From the NCBI RefSeq assembly GCF_002891295.1, contig NZ_LGUI01000003.1, forward strand, positions 682,001-746,000: a DNA stretch of 64,000 nt, in the 5' to 3' direction. A program made the translations under genes and the position numbers. Below the pieces are notes generated by a model. The model did not search any database and was not told the DNA's origin. It worked only from the letters and a program-made list of their open reading frames with translations. This DNA is from Streptomyces eurocidicus (GTDB lineage Bacteria; Actinomycetota; Actinomycetes; Streptomycetales; Streptomycetaceae). Below are positions 55,030-62,953 of this stretch, one piece after another. The stretch's first letter is position 1. Every line of letters begins with the position of its first letter.

Positions 55030-55719
55030 TTGGACGACGTCACCCATGACGACCTGAGCGACGCCGACCTCCTCGCGAAGCACGTGGGTGGCGACCCCGA
55101 TGCCTTCACGGAGCTCGTGCGGCGTCATCGCGACCGCCTCTGGGCCGTCGCGCTCCGCACCCTCGGCGACCGGGAAGAGGCCGCGGACGCCGTGCAGGAC
55201 GCTCTGGTCTCCGCCTACCGCGCCGCACACACCTTCCGCGGGCAGTCCGCCGTCACCACCTGGCTGCACCGCATCACCGTCAACGCCTGCCTGGACCGGG
55301 CCCGCAAGGCCGCCTCCCGGCGCACAGCGCCGCTCGCCGAGACCGAGCGGCTCGAGCAGCTCCTCGAACCCCATGAGTCCGCGGCCGCGCCCGCCGAGCG
55401 CGGTGATCTGCACCGTGAGCTGCTCCGGGCGCTGGCCACCCTGCCGCCGGACCAGCGGGCGGCCCTCGTCCTCGTCGATATGCAGGGCTATCCGGTCGCC
55501 GAGGCGGCGAGGGTGCTGGACGTCCCCGTCGGCACGGTGAAAAGCAGATGTGCGCGTGGCCGGGCGCGGCTGCTGCCGATGCTCACCCATCTGCGCGCCG
55601 ATGGTGGGGGTAGTCCGGCCCTCGGCGGGGGAAGGAACCGGTCGCAGAGCGCGTCCGTCCCACCACCGGCAGGACAGAGTGACGCAGATCCAGTGAAGGG
55701 TGGAGGTGGGCGAGCGTGA
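55030..55719 (+). CDS. sigM: ECF sigma factor SigM
   Basis: A 229-residue ECF factor. Region 2 has FTELVRRHRDRLWAVALRTLGDREEAADAVQDALVSAYRAAHTFRG; region 4 has LATLPPDQRAALVLVDMQGYPVAEAARVLDVPVGTVKSRCARGRARL. A Gly/Pro/Ser-rich tail of about 45 residues is unusual for an ECF factor. TTG 55030 has AGGGGAGGGGGA upstream. The stop overlaps the anti-sigma start. This is the conserved SigM position, between the pseudokinase and the anti-sigma gene. Confidence 0.9.
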   Translation: MDDVTHDDLSDADLLAKHVGGDPDAFTELVRRHRDRLWAVALRTLGDREEAADAVQDALVSAYRAAHTFRGQSAVTTWLHRITVNACLDRARKAASRRTAPLAETERLEQLLEPHESAAAPAERGDLHRELLRALATLPPDQRAALVLVDMQGYPVAEAARVLDVPVGTVKSRCARGRARLLPMLTHLRADGGGSPALGGGRNRSQSASVPPPAGQSDADPVKGGGGRA

Positions 55720-56648
55720 CTTCGACGACCGGCACGGATGAGCACCCGGAGGTCGCGGAGATCTCCGCGCTCACCGAGGGGGTGCTCTCCCCGTCCAGGA
55801 CCTCGGACCTGCGTCGGCACCTGGCCGACTGCGACCTGTGCGAGGACGTGCGGAGCTCGCTGGACGAGATCCGCGGGCTGCTGGGCACGCTGCCCGGACC
55901 GCCCCGGATGCCCGCGGACGTGGCGGGTCGTATCGAGGCCGCCCTCGCCGCGGAAGCACTCCTCGATTCGATCTCGCCCGAGGCCGACGCCTGTGTTTCA
56001 CGTGAAACGGCGAAGCCCGCGCCCGTGCGGGTGTCCCCGGAGCCTGTTTCACGTGAAACAGGCGACCGTCCCGCGGGGCGGCCACATGCACCGACCGGCC
56101 CCGGCCGGCAGACACCGGGCACCGGGAAGGCGGGCAGGGCCCGGCGTGCCCGGCGCTGGCCGAGGGTGCTCCTCGGTGGCGCCTGCGCCGCCGCGGTGAT
56201 CGGAGCGGGCGGCTTCTTCCTCCAGAGCCAGAACGACGGCGGAGCGGGCAAGCAGGAGGGCGCCCAGGAGAACCCCCCGGCTGTCGTCCTCGCCTCCGGT
56301 GAACTCGGGACGCGGGTGCAGCACCTCCTGGAAAGGCCGTCCCAGAAGGCCGAGACCCGGGGCAAGAGCTCCGGGAACAGCGCCGCCGAGGAGAAGGGCC
56401 AGACCACCCTGAGCGCTCCCGGCGGAGCCCCGACCCCGTCCTGTGTACGTGAGGGGATCGGCCGGCCCGACACCGCACTCGCCGTGGAGCCGGACTCCTA
56501 CAACGGACAGGACGTTCATCTGGTCGTCCTCCCGCACATGGGCGACACGACGCTGGTCGACGCCTATGTCGTCAGCTCCAGCTGTGTCACGGCTTCCCCG
56601 CCGTCTCCCGGGAAGGTGCTGGTGAAGCGCACCCTGCCGCGCTCCTGA
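55716..56648 (+). CDS. rsmA: anti-sigma factor (RsmA-type, zinc motif)
   Basis: A 310-residue membrane protein. The cytosolic N-terminus carries the ZAS motif HLADCDLC (HxxxCxxC). One helix lies at about residues 150–170 (VLLGGACAAAVIGAGGFFL) with an extracytoplasmic C-terminus. GTG 55716 overlaps the sigM stop (GTGA), so the two are coupled and SigM is held inactive until a membrane signal. Its coding sequence contains two parS sites, which force two VSRET peptides. Confidence 0.9.
   Translation: MTSTTGTDEHPEVAEISALTEGVLSPSRTSDLRRHLADCDLCEDVRSSLDEIRGLLGTLPGPPRMPADVAGRIEAALAAEALLDSISPEADACVSRETAKPAPVRVSPEPVSRETGDRPAGRPHAPTGPGRQTPGTGKAGRARRARRWPRVLLGGACAAAVIGAGGFFLQSQNDGGAGKQEGAQENPPAVVLASGELGTRVQHLLERPSQKAETRGKSSGNSAAEEKGQTTLSAPGGAPTPSCVREGIGRPDTALAVEPDSYNGQDVHLVVLPHMGDTTLVDAYVVSSSCVTASPPSPGKVLVKRTLPRS
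55995..56059. promoter_or_regulatory. two parS sites inside rsmA
   Basis: Perfect GTTTCACGTGAAAC at 55995–56008 and 56046–56059, 51 bp apart, both in frame within the anti-sigma gene and read as VSRET. Confidence 0.9.
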
Positions 56649-56678
56649 GCCCGTCCGGGCCCTCAGCTGTCATGTTTC

Positions 56679-56705
56679 GGGAATGCTCGCCCCTTAGGAT
56701 CCGTT
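56679..56705 (+). promoter_or_regulatory. SigR promoter of trxBA
   Basis: GGGAAT at 56679–56684, exactly 18 bases, then GTT at 56703–56705. This is the known SigR consensus (GGAAT-N18-GTT) of thiol-stress genes, 60 bp before the trxB start. Confidence 0.85.
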
Positions 56706-56765
56706 GGGTGGGGTGAATACCCCGCAAGGACCCGAGACAGCAGTCGGCAGACAAGGAAGACTCCC

Positions 56766-57734
56766 GTGAGCGACGTCCGCAACGTGATCATCATCGGCTC
56801 CGGGCCCGCCGGCTACACGGCCGCGCTCTACACCGCCCGCGCTTCGCTGAAGCCGCTGGTCTTCGAAGGAGCCGTGACCGCCGGCGGCGCGCTGATGAAC
56901 ACCACCGAGGTGGAGAACTTCCCCGGCTTCCGCGACGGCATCATGGGCCCGGACCTCATGGACAACATGCGCGCCCAGGCCGAGCGCTTCGGTGCCGAGC
57001 TGATCCCGGACGACGTCATCGCGGTCGACCTCAGCAATGAGATCAAGACCGTCACCGACTCCGCCGGCACCGTCCACCGCGCCAAGGCCGTGATCGTCAC
57101 CACCGGCTCCCAGCACCGCAAGCTGGGCCTGCCCCGCGAGGACGAGCTGTCCGGCCGCGGTGTCTCCTGGTGCGCCACCTGTGACGGGTTCTTCTTCAAG
57201 GACCAGGACATCGCCGTCATCGGCGGCGGCGACACCGCGATGGAGGAGGCCACCTTCCTCTCCCGGTTCGCCAAGTCCGTCACCGTCGTCCACCGCCGCG
57301 ACACGCTGCGCGCCAGCAAGGCGATGCAGGAGCGCGCCTTCGCCGACCCGAAGATCTCCTTCGTCTGGGACAGCGAGGTCGCCGAGATCCACGGCGAGAA
57401 CAAGCTCTCCGGTCTCACCCTGCGCAACCTCAAGACCGACGAGACCTCCGAGCTCCCGGTGACCGGCCTCTTCATCGCGATCGGCCACGACCCGCGGACC
57501 GAGCTCTTCAAGGGCCAGCTGGACCTGGACGACGAGGGCTACCTCAAGGTCGAGGCCCCCTCCACGCGTACCAACCTGACCGGTGTCTTCGCCGCCGGCG
57601 ACGTGGTGGACCACACCTACCGCCAGGCGATCACCGCCGCCGGCACCGGCTGCTCCGCCGCTCTCGATGCCGAGCGCTTCCTCGCGTCCCTCTCGCACAG
57701 CGAGCACGTTCGCGAGCCCGAGAAGACCGCCTGA
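56766..57734 (+). CDS. trxB: thioredoxin reductase
   Basis: A 322-residue flavoenzyme: [20 protein letters not shown] (FAD loop), [11 protein letters not shown] (redox-active CATC), [20 protein letters not shown] (NADPH loop), and [24 protein letters not shown] at the end. It passes electrons from NADPH to thioredoxin. GTG 56766 has AGGAAG upstream. SigR-driven; followed by trxA. Confidence 0.97.
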   Translation: MSDVRNVIIIGSGPAGYTAALYTARASLKPLVFEGAVTAGGALMNTTEVENFPGFRDGIMGPDLMDNMRAQAERFGAELIPDDVIAVDLSNEIKTVTDSAGTVHRAKAVIVTTGSQHRKLGLPREDELSGRGVSWCATCDGFFFKDQDIAVIGGGDTAMEEATFLSRFAKSVTVVHRRDTLRASKAMQERAFADPKISFVWDSEVAEIHGENKLSGLTLRNLKTDETSELPVTGLFIAIGHDPRTELFKGQLDLDDEGYLKVEAPSTRTNLTGVFAAGDVVDHTYRQAITAAGTGCSAALDAERFLASLSHSEHVREPEKTA

Positions 57735-57784
57735 CCCACCCCCACCCCATCGCCCCCACGCTGAGAAGACTTAAGGAGACCCCC

Positions 57785-58111
57785 GTGGCTCTCAAGACCG
57801 TGACCGACGCTTCCTTCGACGAGGACGTCCTCAAGAGCGACAAGCCCGTTCTGGTGGACTTCTGGGCCGACTGGTGCGGCCCGTGCCGCCAGATCGCCCC
57901 GTCCCTGGAGGCCATCGCCGCCGAGCACGGCGACAAGATCGAGATTGTCAAGCTCAACATCGACCAGAACCCGGACACGGCCGCGAAGTACGGCGTCATG
58001 TCGATCCCGACCCTGAACGTCTACCAGGGCGGCGAGGTCGTGAAGACCATCGTCGGTGCCAAGCCCAAGGCCGCCATCGAGCGCGACCTGGACCCGTTCA
58101 TCGGCGCCTGA
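57785..58111 (+). CDS. trxA: thioredoxin (main, WCGPC)
   Basis: A 108-residue classical thioredoxin: VLVDFWADWCGPCRQIAPSLEAIA, NPDTAAKYGVMSIPTLNVYQGGEVV (cis-Pro), and KPKAAIERDLDPFIG. Second gene of the trxBA operon, 50 bp after trxB, preceded by AAGGAGA. GTG 57785. A parS site and a terminator follow. Confidence 0.97.
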   Translation: MALKTVTDASFDEDVLKSDKPVLVDFWADWCGPCRQIAPSLEAIAAEHGDKIEIVKLNIDQNPDTAAKYGVMSIPTLNVYQGGEVVKTIVGAKPKAAIERDLDPFIGA

Positions 58112-58123
58112 GACCCCCTCGCC

Positions 58124-58137
58124 GTTTCACGTGAAAC
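58124..58137. promoter_or_regulatory. parS site after trxA
   Basis: Perfect GTTTCACGTGAAAC between the trxA stop and its terminator; flanking CC/GG pairs extend the dyad to 18 bp. Confidence 0.9.
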
Positions 58138-58147
58138 GGCGAAAGAG

Positions 58148-58179
58148 ACAGGCCCGCCCCTTTGAAGGGGCGGGCCTGT
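58148..58179. terminator. terminator of trxBA
   Basis: Perfect 13-bp stem ACAGGCCCGCCCC / GGGGCGGGCCTGT with loop TTTGAA, between convergent genes (trxA and the GNAT gene). Confidence 0.85.
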
Positions 58180-58204
58180 TCCGTATCCATGACCGGGCCG
58201 GCGA

Positions 58205-58822
58205 CTAGAGCGGCCGCAGGGCGGGCTCCTTCTGCACCGCTCCCAGCAGCCGGTCCAGAGCCAGTTCGACGTCTTCCTTCCAGGAGAGCGCCGTCCGGAG
58301 CTCCAGCCTCAGCCGGGGATAGCGGGGGTGCGGCCGTACGGTCTTGAAGCCCACCGCCAGCAGATGATCGGCGGGCAGAACGCACGCGGGCTCCTTCCAG
58401 CGGGCGTCGCCGAACGCCTCGATCGCCTTGAAGCCCCGCCGTAGAACGTCCTTGGCGACGGTCTGCACCATCATCCGGCCCAGCCCCTGCCCCTGATAGG
58501 CCGGCGCCAGCCAGGACGTCATCAGCTGAACGGCGTCCGCGGCGACCGGGCTCGTGGAGAAGGTCGCCGAGCGGGGCACATAGGCGGGCGGAGCGTAGAG
58601 CACAAAGCCCACCGGGACCTCGTCGACATAGACGACGCGACCGCAGGAACCCCATTCCAGCAGTACGGCAGAGATCCAGGCTTCCTTCTCCAGCCCCGGC
58701 CGTCCCGCCCTCAGCGCGGCTTCGCCGCTGACCGGGTCGAGTTCCCAGAAGACGCAGGCACGGCAGCGTGAAGGAAGAGCCGAGAGGTTGTCCAGCGTGA
58801 GCGGTACCAGCCGACGCCCCAT
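58205..58822 (-). CDS. GNAT-family N-acetyltransferase
   Basis: A 205-residue protein. The acetyl-CoA loop is WLAPAYQGQGLGRMMVQTVAKDVLRRG (Q/RxxGxG/A-type). Cys residues near the start (RCRACVFWELDPV) are conserved-looking. It is the gene found between trxA and parB in streptomycetes. The acceptor is unknown. ATG 58822 (MGRRLVP) preferred; an ATG three codons upstream also exists. Confidence 0.88.
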   Translation of the reverse strand: MGRRLVPLTLDNLSALPSRCRACVFWELDPVSGEAALRAGRPGLEKEAWISAVLLEWGSCGRVVYVDEVPVGFVLYAPPAYVPRSATFSTSPVAADAVQLMTSWLAPAYQGQGLGRMMVQTVAKDVLRRGFKAIEAFGDARWKEPACVLPADHLLAVGFKTVRPHPRYPRLRLELRTALSWKEDVELALDRLLGAVQKEPALRPL

Positions 58823-59065
58823 GGAGCCCATTCCTCACTTCCGTCGTGTGTCACACGCCGGGCGGCGCTCAGCGCACTCCGCTCCCTCAGGAGACCGCCG
58901 ACGAATCCGCCGACCGCTCCCAGTCCGAAGCCTGTTGCCATCAGTCCGGTCCGGCTCACCGTTCGCATGGGCCCGCCCCTCCGTGAACCATGTCCCACGT
59001 GGATGCGCCATAGCCCAACGCATCGTATCCGGACGGGCATTGACCGAGAAGCGGCGCAAGGCAAA

Positions 59066-59101
59066 GGGCGGGTGGTGTTCCACGTGAAACACCACCCGCC
59101 C
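59066..59101. terminator. parB terminator containing a near-perfect parS
   Basis: A 36-bp inverted repeat (arms GGGCGGGTGGTGTT...) with one mismatched pair, centred on GTTCCACGTGAAAC (59077–59090), one base off parS. It lies 23 bp after the parB stop. Confidence 0.8.
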
Positions 59102-59123
59102 TCTACGGCTACCGCCGGCAGAC

Positions 59124-60224
59124 CTACTCCGTGTCCTCGTCCTCACCGGAGAGCTTCTGCTCCAGCACCCGGCCCTCGCCCGGGGCGAGCGTGCCGAGGA
59201 TGCGCTCCAGATCCTCCATCGAGGCGAACTCGACGACGATCTTTCCCTTCTTCTGGCCCAGATCCACCTTCACCCGCGTCTCGAAGCGATCCGAGAGCCG
59301 GGTGGCGAGACCGGTGAGCGCAGGGGAGACCCGGGCGCCCGCACGGGGGCCCTTGGCCTTCGTCGCGGTCCGCGTGCCCTTCTTCCACAGGGTGGCGAGC
59401 TCCTCCACCGAGCGCACCGACAGTCCCTCGGCCACGATCCGACCGGCCAGCCGGTCCTGCTCGGCGGCGTCGTCGATCGACAGCAGCGCCCGGGCATGGC
59501 CGGCGGACAGCACACCGGCCGCCACCCGCTTCTGCACATCCGGCGGCAGCTTCAGCAGCCGGAGGGTGTTGGAGACCATCGAACGCGACCGGCCGATGCG
59601 GTCCGCCAGCTGGTCATGGGTGCAGTTGAAGTCCTTGAGCAGCTGATCGTAGGCGGCGGCCTCCTCGAGAGGGTTCAGCTGGACGCGGTGCAGATTCTCC
59701 AGCAGCGCGTCCAGCAGAAGCTTCTCGTCCTCGGTCGCCCGGACGATGGACGGGATCGTCTTCAGTCCGGCCGCCCGGCACGCCCGCCAGCGCCGCTCCC
59801 CCATGATGAGCTCAAAGCGCTCCGGAGCCAGCTGGCGCACAACCACCGGCTGGAGCAGTCCGACCTCGCTGATGGAGGTGATGAGCTCGGCCAGGGCGTC
59901 CCCGTCGAAATCCTCCCTGGGCTGCCTCGGATTAGGGGTGATGGCGTCCAGCGGAAGCTCGGCGAAATACGCCCCCGAGGGCTTCATCTCCTCGCCCTGC
60001 GCCGCCGCGACCGGGCTCACCGTCTCCGTTTCACGTGAAACAGGGACCTCGGCCATGGGCCGGGAAGACATCTCACCCACACCGCGCTCGGCCGTCAGTA
60101 CCGGGACCGCCGTCGGAGACGTCGCACCCGGGCCCACCACCGGCCCGGCATTGTCCGAGGTCTTGGGTGCGGCCGGGATCAGTGCTCCCAGCCCGCGGCC
60201 CAGTCCTCTACGTCGCTCGCTCAC
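59124..60224 (-). CDS. parB: chromosome-partitioning protein ParB
   Basis: A 366-residue CTP-dependent clamp. The start is RRRGLGRGLGALIP; a Pro/Glu-rich linker follows, then the ParB/Srx domain with PRQPREDFD and GERRWRACR (CTP-binding), a central HTH (THDQLADRIGRSRSMVSNTLRLLKLP), and a C-terminal dimer domain. It loads at parS (eight perfect sites in this window) and spreads, pairing with ParA. GTG 60224 overlaps the parA stop (GTGA). One parS lies within its own coding sequence at 60028. Confidence 0.97.
   Translation of the reverse strand: MSERRRGLGRGLGALIPAAPKTSDNAGPVVGPGATSPTAVPVLTAERGVGEMSSRPMAEVPVSRETETVSPVAAAQGEEMKPSGAYFAELPLDAITPNPRQPREDFDGDALAELITSISEVGLLQPVVVRQLAPERFELIMGERRWRACRAAGLKTIPSIVRATEDEKLLLDALLENLHRVQLNPLEEAAAYDQLLKDFNCTHDQLADRIGRSRSMVSNTLRLLKLPPDVQKRVAAGVLSAGHARALLSIDDAAEQDRLAGRIVAEGLSVRSVEELATLWKKGTRTATKAKGPRAGARVSPALTGLATRLSDRFETRVKVDLGQKKGKIVVEFASMEDLERILGTLAPGEGRVLEQKLSGEDEDTE
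60028..60041. promoter_or_regulatory. parS site inside parB
   Basis: Perfect GTTTCACGTGAAAC; read on the parB strand as VSRET. Confidence 0.9.
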
Positions 60225-61438
60225 TGCAGCCCCTCCGACATGCTGTGCTGGTCTTGCTGTTGCTGGCGGCCCACCGTGTGGGCCTTACTACCGTCGTAAC
60301 GCACGCCGACTCCCCGCAGCGCGATCTCCCGGGCCGCCTCCAGATAGGACAGCGCGCCGGTGGAACCCGGGTCATAGGTGAGGACGGTCTGCCCATAGCT
60401 GGGCGCCTCCGAGATACGCACGGACCGGGGAATGCTGGTCCGCAGCACCTCGTGCCCGAAGTGGCTCCGGACCTCGTCGGCGACCTGCGACGCGAGCCGG
60501 GTCCGCCCGTCGTACATCGTCAGCAGGATCGTCGACACATGGAGCTCGGGGTTCAGATGCCCTCGCACCAGCTCGACATTGCGGAGCAGCTGCCCCAGCC
60601 CCTCCAGTGCGTAGTACTCGCACTGGATCGGGATCAGGACCTCCGCGCCGGCGACGAGGGCGTTGACCGTCAGCAGGCCGAGCGAGGGCGGGCAGTCGAT
60701 GAGGATGTAGTCCAGCGGCTGCTCATACGCCTTGATCGCCCGGTCCAGCCGGCTCTCCCGGGCCACGAGGGAGACCAGCTCGATCTCGGCACCCGCGAGG
60801 TCGATGGTGGCGGGCGCGCAGAAGAGACCCTCCACATCGCGCACCGGCTGCACCACGTCGGAGAGCGCCTTGCTGTCCACAAGGACGTCATAGATCGACG
60901 GGACATCGGCATGGTGATCGATGCCCAGCGCCGTGGAGGCGTTCCCCTGGGGGTCCAGGTCGATGACCAGGACGCGGTTGCCGTGCAGAGCCAGCGAGGC
61001 CGCGAGGTTCACGGTCGTCGTGGTCTTGCCGACCCCGCCCTTCTGGTTGGCGACCACCATCACCCGGGTCTTGTCCGGCCGGGGCATCGGCTGTGGTGGC
61101 GTTTCACGTGAAACGACCTCGCCCGTCGGCAGGTGACCGAGGTCGGCAACCGGCTGGGGGTCGGCGGGACGGGGACCGGGGACCGGGTCGGCCATCGGCC
61201 CCGCGATATTGGCGTCGGACCGCAAGGATTCACTCTCCTCGACTTCAGGCTCGCAATAGACAGAGCCTGCCATGGTTTCGGGGTCGTGAACCAGCGAGGC
61301 CCGTTCTCCTGTGGATGAATCCACCGGACCTGTGGATGAACCCGGGTTCCGAGCCGTCCGACGGTCGCGCGGCTCGGCATCCGCCCGGCCGCGGCCGATG
61401 ATTCCCTTGAGCAAGGAGCGACGTTTCACGTGAAACAC
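60221..61438 (-). CDS. parA: chromosome-partitioning ATPase ParA
   Basis: Up to 405 residues. The first ~120 residues are a Pro/Glu-rich extension with two parS sites inside it; the ATPase starts at TRVMVVANQKGGVGKTTTTVNLAASLALHG (deviant Walker A KGGVGKTT), with LVIDLDPQGN and YILIDCPPSLGLLTVNAL as Walker A'/B. It organises ParB–parS complexes and, in streptomycetes, assembles in sporulating hyphae. The GTG at 61438 lies within a parS sequence; a start at an internal ATG is also possible. Confidence 0.95.
   Translation of the reverse strand: MFHVKRRSLLKGIIGRGRADAEPRDRRTARNPGSSTGPVDSSTGERASLVHDPETMAGSVYCEPEVEESESLRSDANIAGPMADPVPGPRPADPQPVADLGHLPTGEVVSRETPPQPMPRPDKTRVMVVANQKGGVGKTTTTVNLAASLALHGNRVLVIDLDPQGNASTALGIDHHADVPSIYDVLVDSKALSDVVQPVRDVEGLFCAPATIDLAGAEIELVSLVARESRLDRAIKAYEQPLDYILIDCPPSLGLLTVNALVAGAEVLIPIQCEYYALEGLGQLLRNVELVRGHLNPELHVSTILLTMYDGRTRLASQVADEVRSHFGHEVLRTSIPRSVRISEAPSYGQTVLTYDPGSTGALSYLEAAREIALRGVGVRYDGSKAHTVGRQQQQDQHSMSEGLQ
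61101..61114. promoter_or_regulatory. parS site inside parA
   Basis: Perfect GTTTCACGTGAAAC, translated as VSRET just before the ATPase domain. Confidence 0.9.
61310..61339. promoter_or_regulatory. two DnaA-box-like repeats in the parA N-terminal region
   Basis: TGTGGATGA at 61310–61318 and again at 61331–61339, in identical orientation and 21 bp apart; each is one base off TTATCCACA (on the minus strand). Confidence 0.4.
61423..61436. promoter_or_regulatory. parS site at the parA start
   Basis: Perfect GTTTCACGTGAAAC overlapping codons 1–6 of the longest parA frame (read as FHVK). Confidence 0.9.
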
Positions 61439-61520
61439 GATGCACCGGACGCTCCGCTACCAGGTCACGACACTCCGCATTGCATAGGTTTGGCAGCTTG
61501 TATGGAGCACTGTCCGGTGA

Positions 61521-61551
61521 CGGGTGGCCCGGCCCATGGCAGGGCCACCCG
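61521..61551. terminator. terminator of rsmG
   Basis: Stem CGGGTGGCCC / GGGCCACCCG with an 11-nt loop, 31 bp downstream of the rsmG stop, in the gap that also carries the parA promoter. Confidence 0.7.
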
Positions 61552-61581
61552 GTGAGGGCCGCCATGACAGCGGCCCCTTCC

Positions 61582-62292
61582 TCAGCGGCGGCGGCGCGAG
61601 CGGCCGGCGGCCTTCGCCCGCTTGGCCGCGAAACGCACCCCGCCGGGGCTCTCCCCGACCTCGACGCGCACGACCGTGGACATCGGATCCACGATGCCCT
61701 CGCCGACCTGGAGCACCGAGGTCCGGACGACACCGAGCTTGCTCAGCGCGGCACGGGCCCCCTTGAGCTCCTCCTCGGCCGTGTCGCCCTTGAGGGCCAG
61801 CATCTCGCCGTAGGGACGCAGCAGGGGCACGCCCCAGCCGGCCAGGCGGTCCAGCGGAGCCACGGCCCGCGCCGTCACCACATGCACCGGCTGGACCTTG
61901 CCGAGCATCTCCTCGGCGCGGCCACGGACGACCGTGACATGGTCCAGGCCCAGCAGCTCGACGACCTCCTGGAGGAACGTCGTACGACGCAGCAGCGGCT
62001 CCAGGAGCGTGATCTGAAGGTCGGGACGCACCAGGGCCAGCGGGATACCGGGCAGCCCGGCGCCCGAGCCCACATCGCACACCGAGACGCCGTCCGGCAC
62101 CGCCTCCGAGAGCACCGCGCAGTTCAGCAGGTGCCGCTCCCAGAGCCGCGGAACCTCACGGGGCCCGATCAGGCCGCGCCGTACGCCCGCGTCCGCGAGC
62201 AGCTCCGCGTACCGAATGGCCTCTGGCAGGCGGTCGCCGAAGACCTCCTGCGCCTCCGGTGGCGCCGGGGGGAGCTCCGCTGCCTCTTCCAC
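61582..62292 (-). CDS. rsmG: 16S rRNA (guanine527-N7)-methyltransferase RsmG (GidB)
   Basis: A 236-residue SAM methyltransferase: AIRYAELLADAGVRRGLIGPREVPRLWERHLLNCAVL, VCDVGSGAGLPGIPLALVRPDLQITLLEPL (SAM loop), and VVTARAVAPLDRLAGWGVPLLRPYGEML. It methylates G527 of 16S rRNA. The tail is basic (KRAKAAGRSRRRR). Loss of this enzyme gives low-level streptomycin resistance in streptomycetes. Confidence 0.96.
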   Translation of the reverse strand: MEEAAELPPAPPEAQEVFGDRLPEAIRYAELLADAGVRRGLIGPREVPRLWERHLLNCAVLSEAVPDGVSVCDVGSGAGLPGIPLALVRPDLQITLLEPLLRRTTFLQEVVELLGLDHVTVVRGRAEEMLGKVQPVHVVTARAVAPLDRLAGWGVPLLRPYGEMLALKGDTAEEELKGARAALSKLGVVRTSVLQVGEGIVDPMSTVVRVEVGESPGGVRFAAKRAKAAGRSRRRR

Positions 62293-62357
62293 GGGGAACC
62301 GTCCTTCCGTACGACGTCTCTCTGAAAGTCAGAGTCGAATATCAGGCTGACAAGGAT

Positions 62358-62385
62358 CGGCCCCGCCTGCGAGCAGACGGGGCCG
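62358..62385. terminator. terminator of the yidC–jag transcript
   Basis: Stem CGGCCCCGCCTG / CAGACGGGGCCG with one mismatch and a short loop, between jag (ends 62421) and rsmG. Confidence 0.7.
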
Positions 62386-62420
62386 GACACACCTAGAAGC
62401 GGGATCTAGAAGGGCTGGAT

Positions 62421-62939
62421 TCAGGCCGGGAGGACGACCACACGGCGCTGCGGCTCCTCGCCCTCGGACTCGCTGCTCAGACCGGCGGCGGCCACGGCGT
62501 CATGGACGACCTTGCGCTCGAACGGCGTCATCGGGTCGAGCTTGACCGCCTGACCGCTGCTCTTGGCCTCCTCGGCCGCCTTGGCGCCCACCTGGGCGAG
62601 CTCCTCGCGCTTACGGGCGCGGAAGCCGGCGATGTCGAGCATGAGGCGGCTGCGGTCACCGGTCTCCCGGTTCACGGCGAGCCGGGTGAGCTCCTGGAGC
62701 GCCTCCAGCACCTCACCGTCCCGGCCGACCAGCTTCTGCAGGTCACGGCTGGTCGAGTCGCTGATGATCGACACCGCCGCACGGTCGGCCTCGACATCCA
62801 TGTCGATGTCGCCGTCGAGGTCCGCGATGTCCAGCAGCCCCTCGAGGTAGTCGGCCGCGATCTCGCCTTCCTGCTCCAGGCGGGACAGGGTGTCGGTGCC
62901 CTCGGCGGCGGCACCGGTCTGAGGCTGCGTGTCCGTCAC
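62421..62939 (-). CDS. jag: Jag/KhpB RNA-binding protein (KH–R3H)
   Basis: A 172-residue protein with an acidic N-terminus, a KH-like domain (VSIISDSTSRDLQKLVGRDGEVLEALQELTRLAVN) and an R3H domain (RSRLMLDIAGFRARKREELAQVGAKAAEEA, MTPFERKVVHDAVAAAGLSSES). The GTG at 62939 is chosen because AAGGAG is 6 bases upstream; a GTG at 62957 overlapping the yidC stop is the longer option. Second gene after yidC. Confidence 0.94.
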   Translation of the reverse strand: MTDTQPQTGAAAEGTDTLSRLEQEGEIAADYLEGLLDIADLDGDIDMDVEADRAAVSIISDSTSRDLQKLVGRDGEVLEALQELTRLAVNRETGDRSRLMLDIAGFRARKREELAQVGAKAAEEAKSSGQAVKLDPMTPFERKVVHDAVAAAGLSSESEGEEPQRRVVVLPA

Positions 62940-62953
62940 GGTGGACTCCTTCG

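Noticed and set aside
58711..58968. A small minus-strand ORF (MRTVSRTGLMATGFGLGAVGG...) overlapping the GNAT start
   Set aside because: It has a short hydrophobic stretch, but the second half is a shifted frame of the GNAT gene and no ribosome site stands out; not enough to call.
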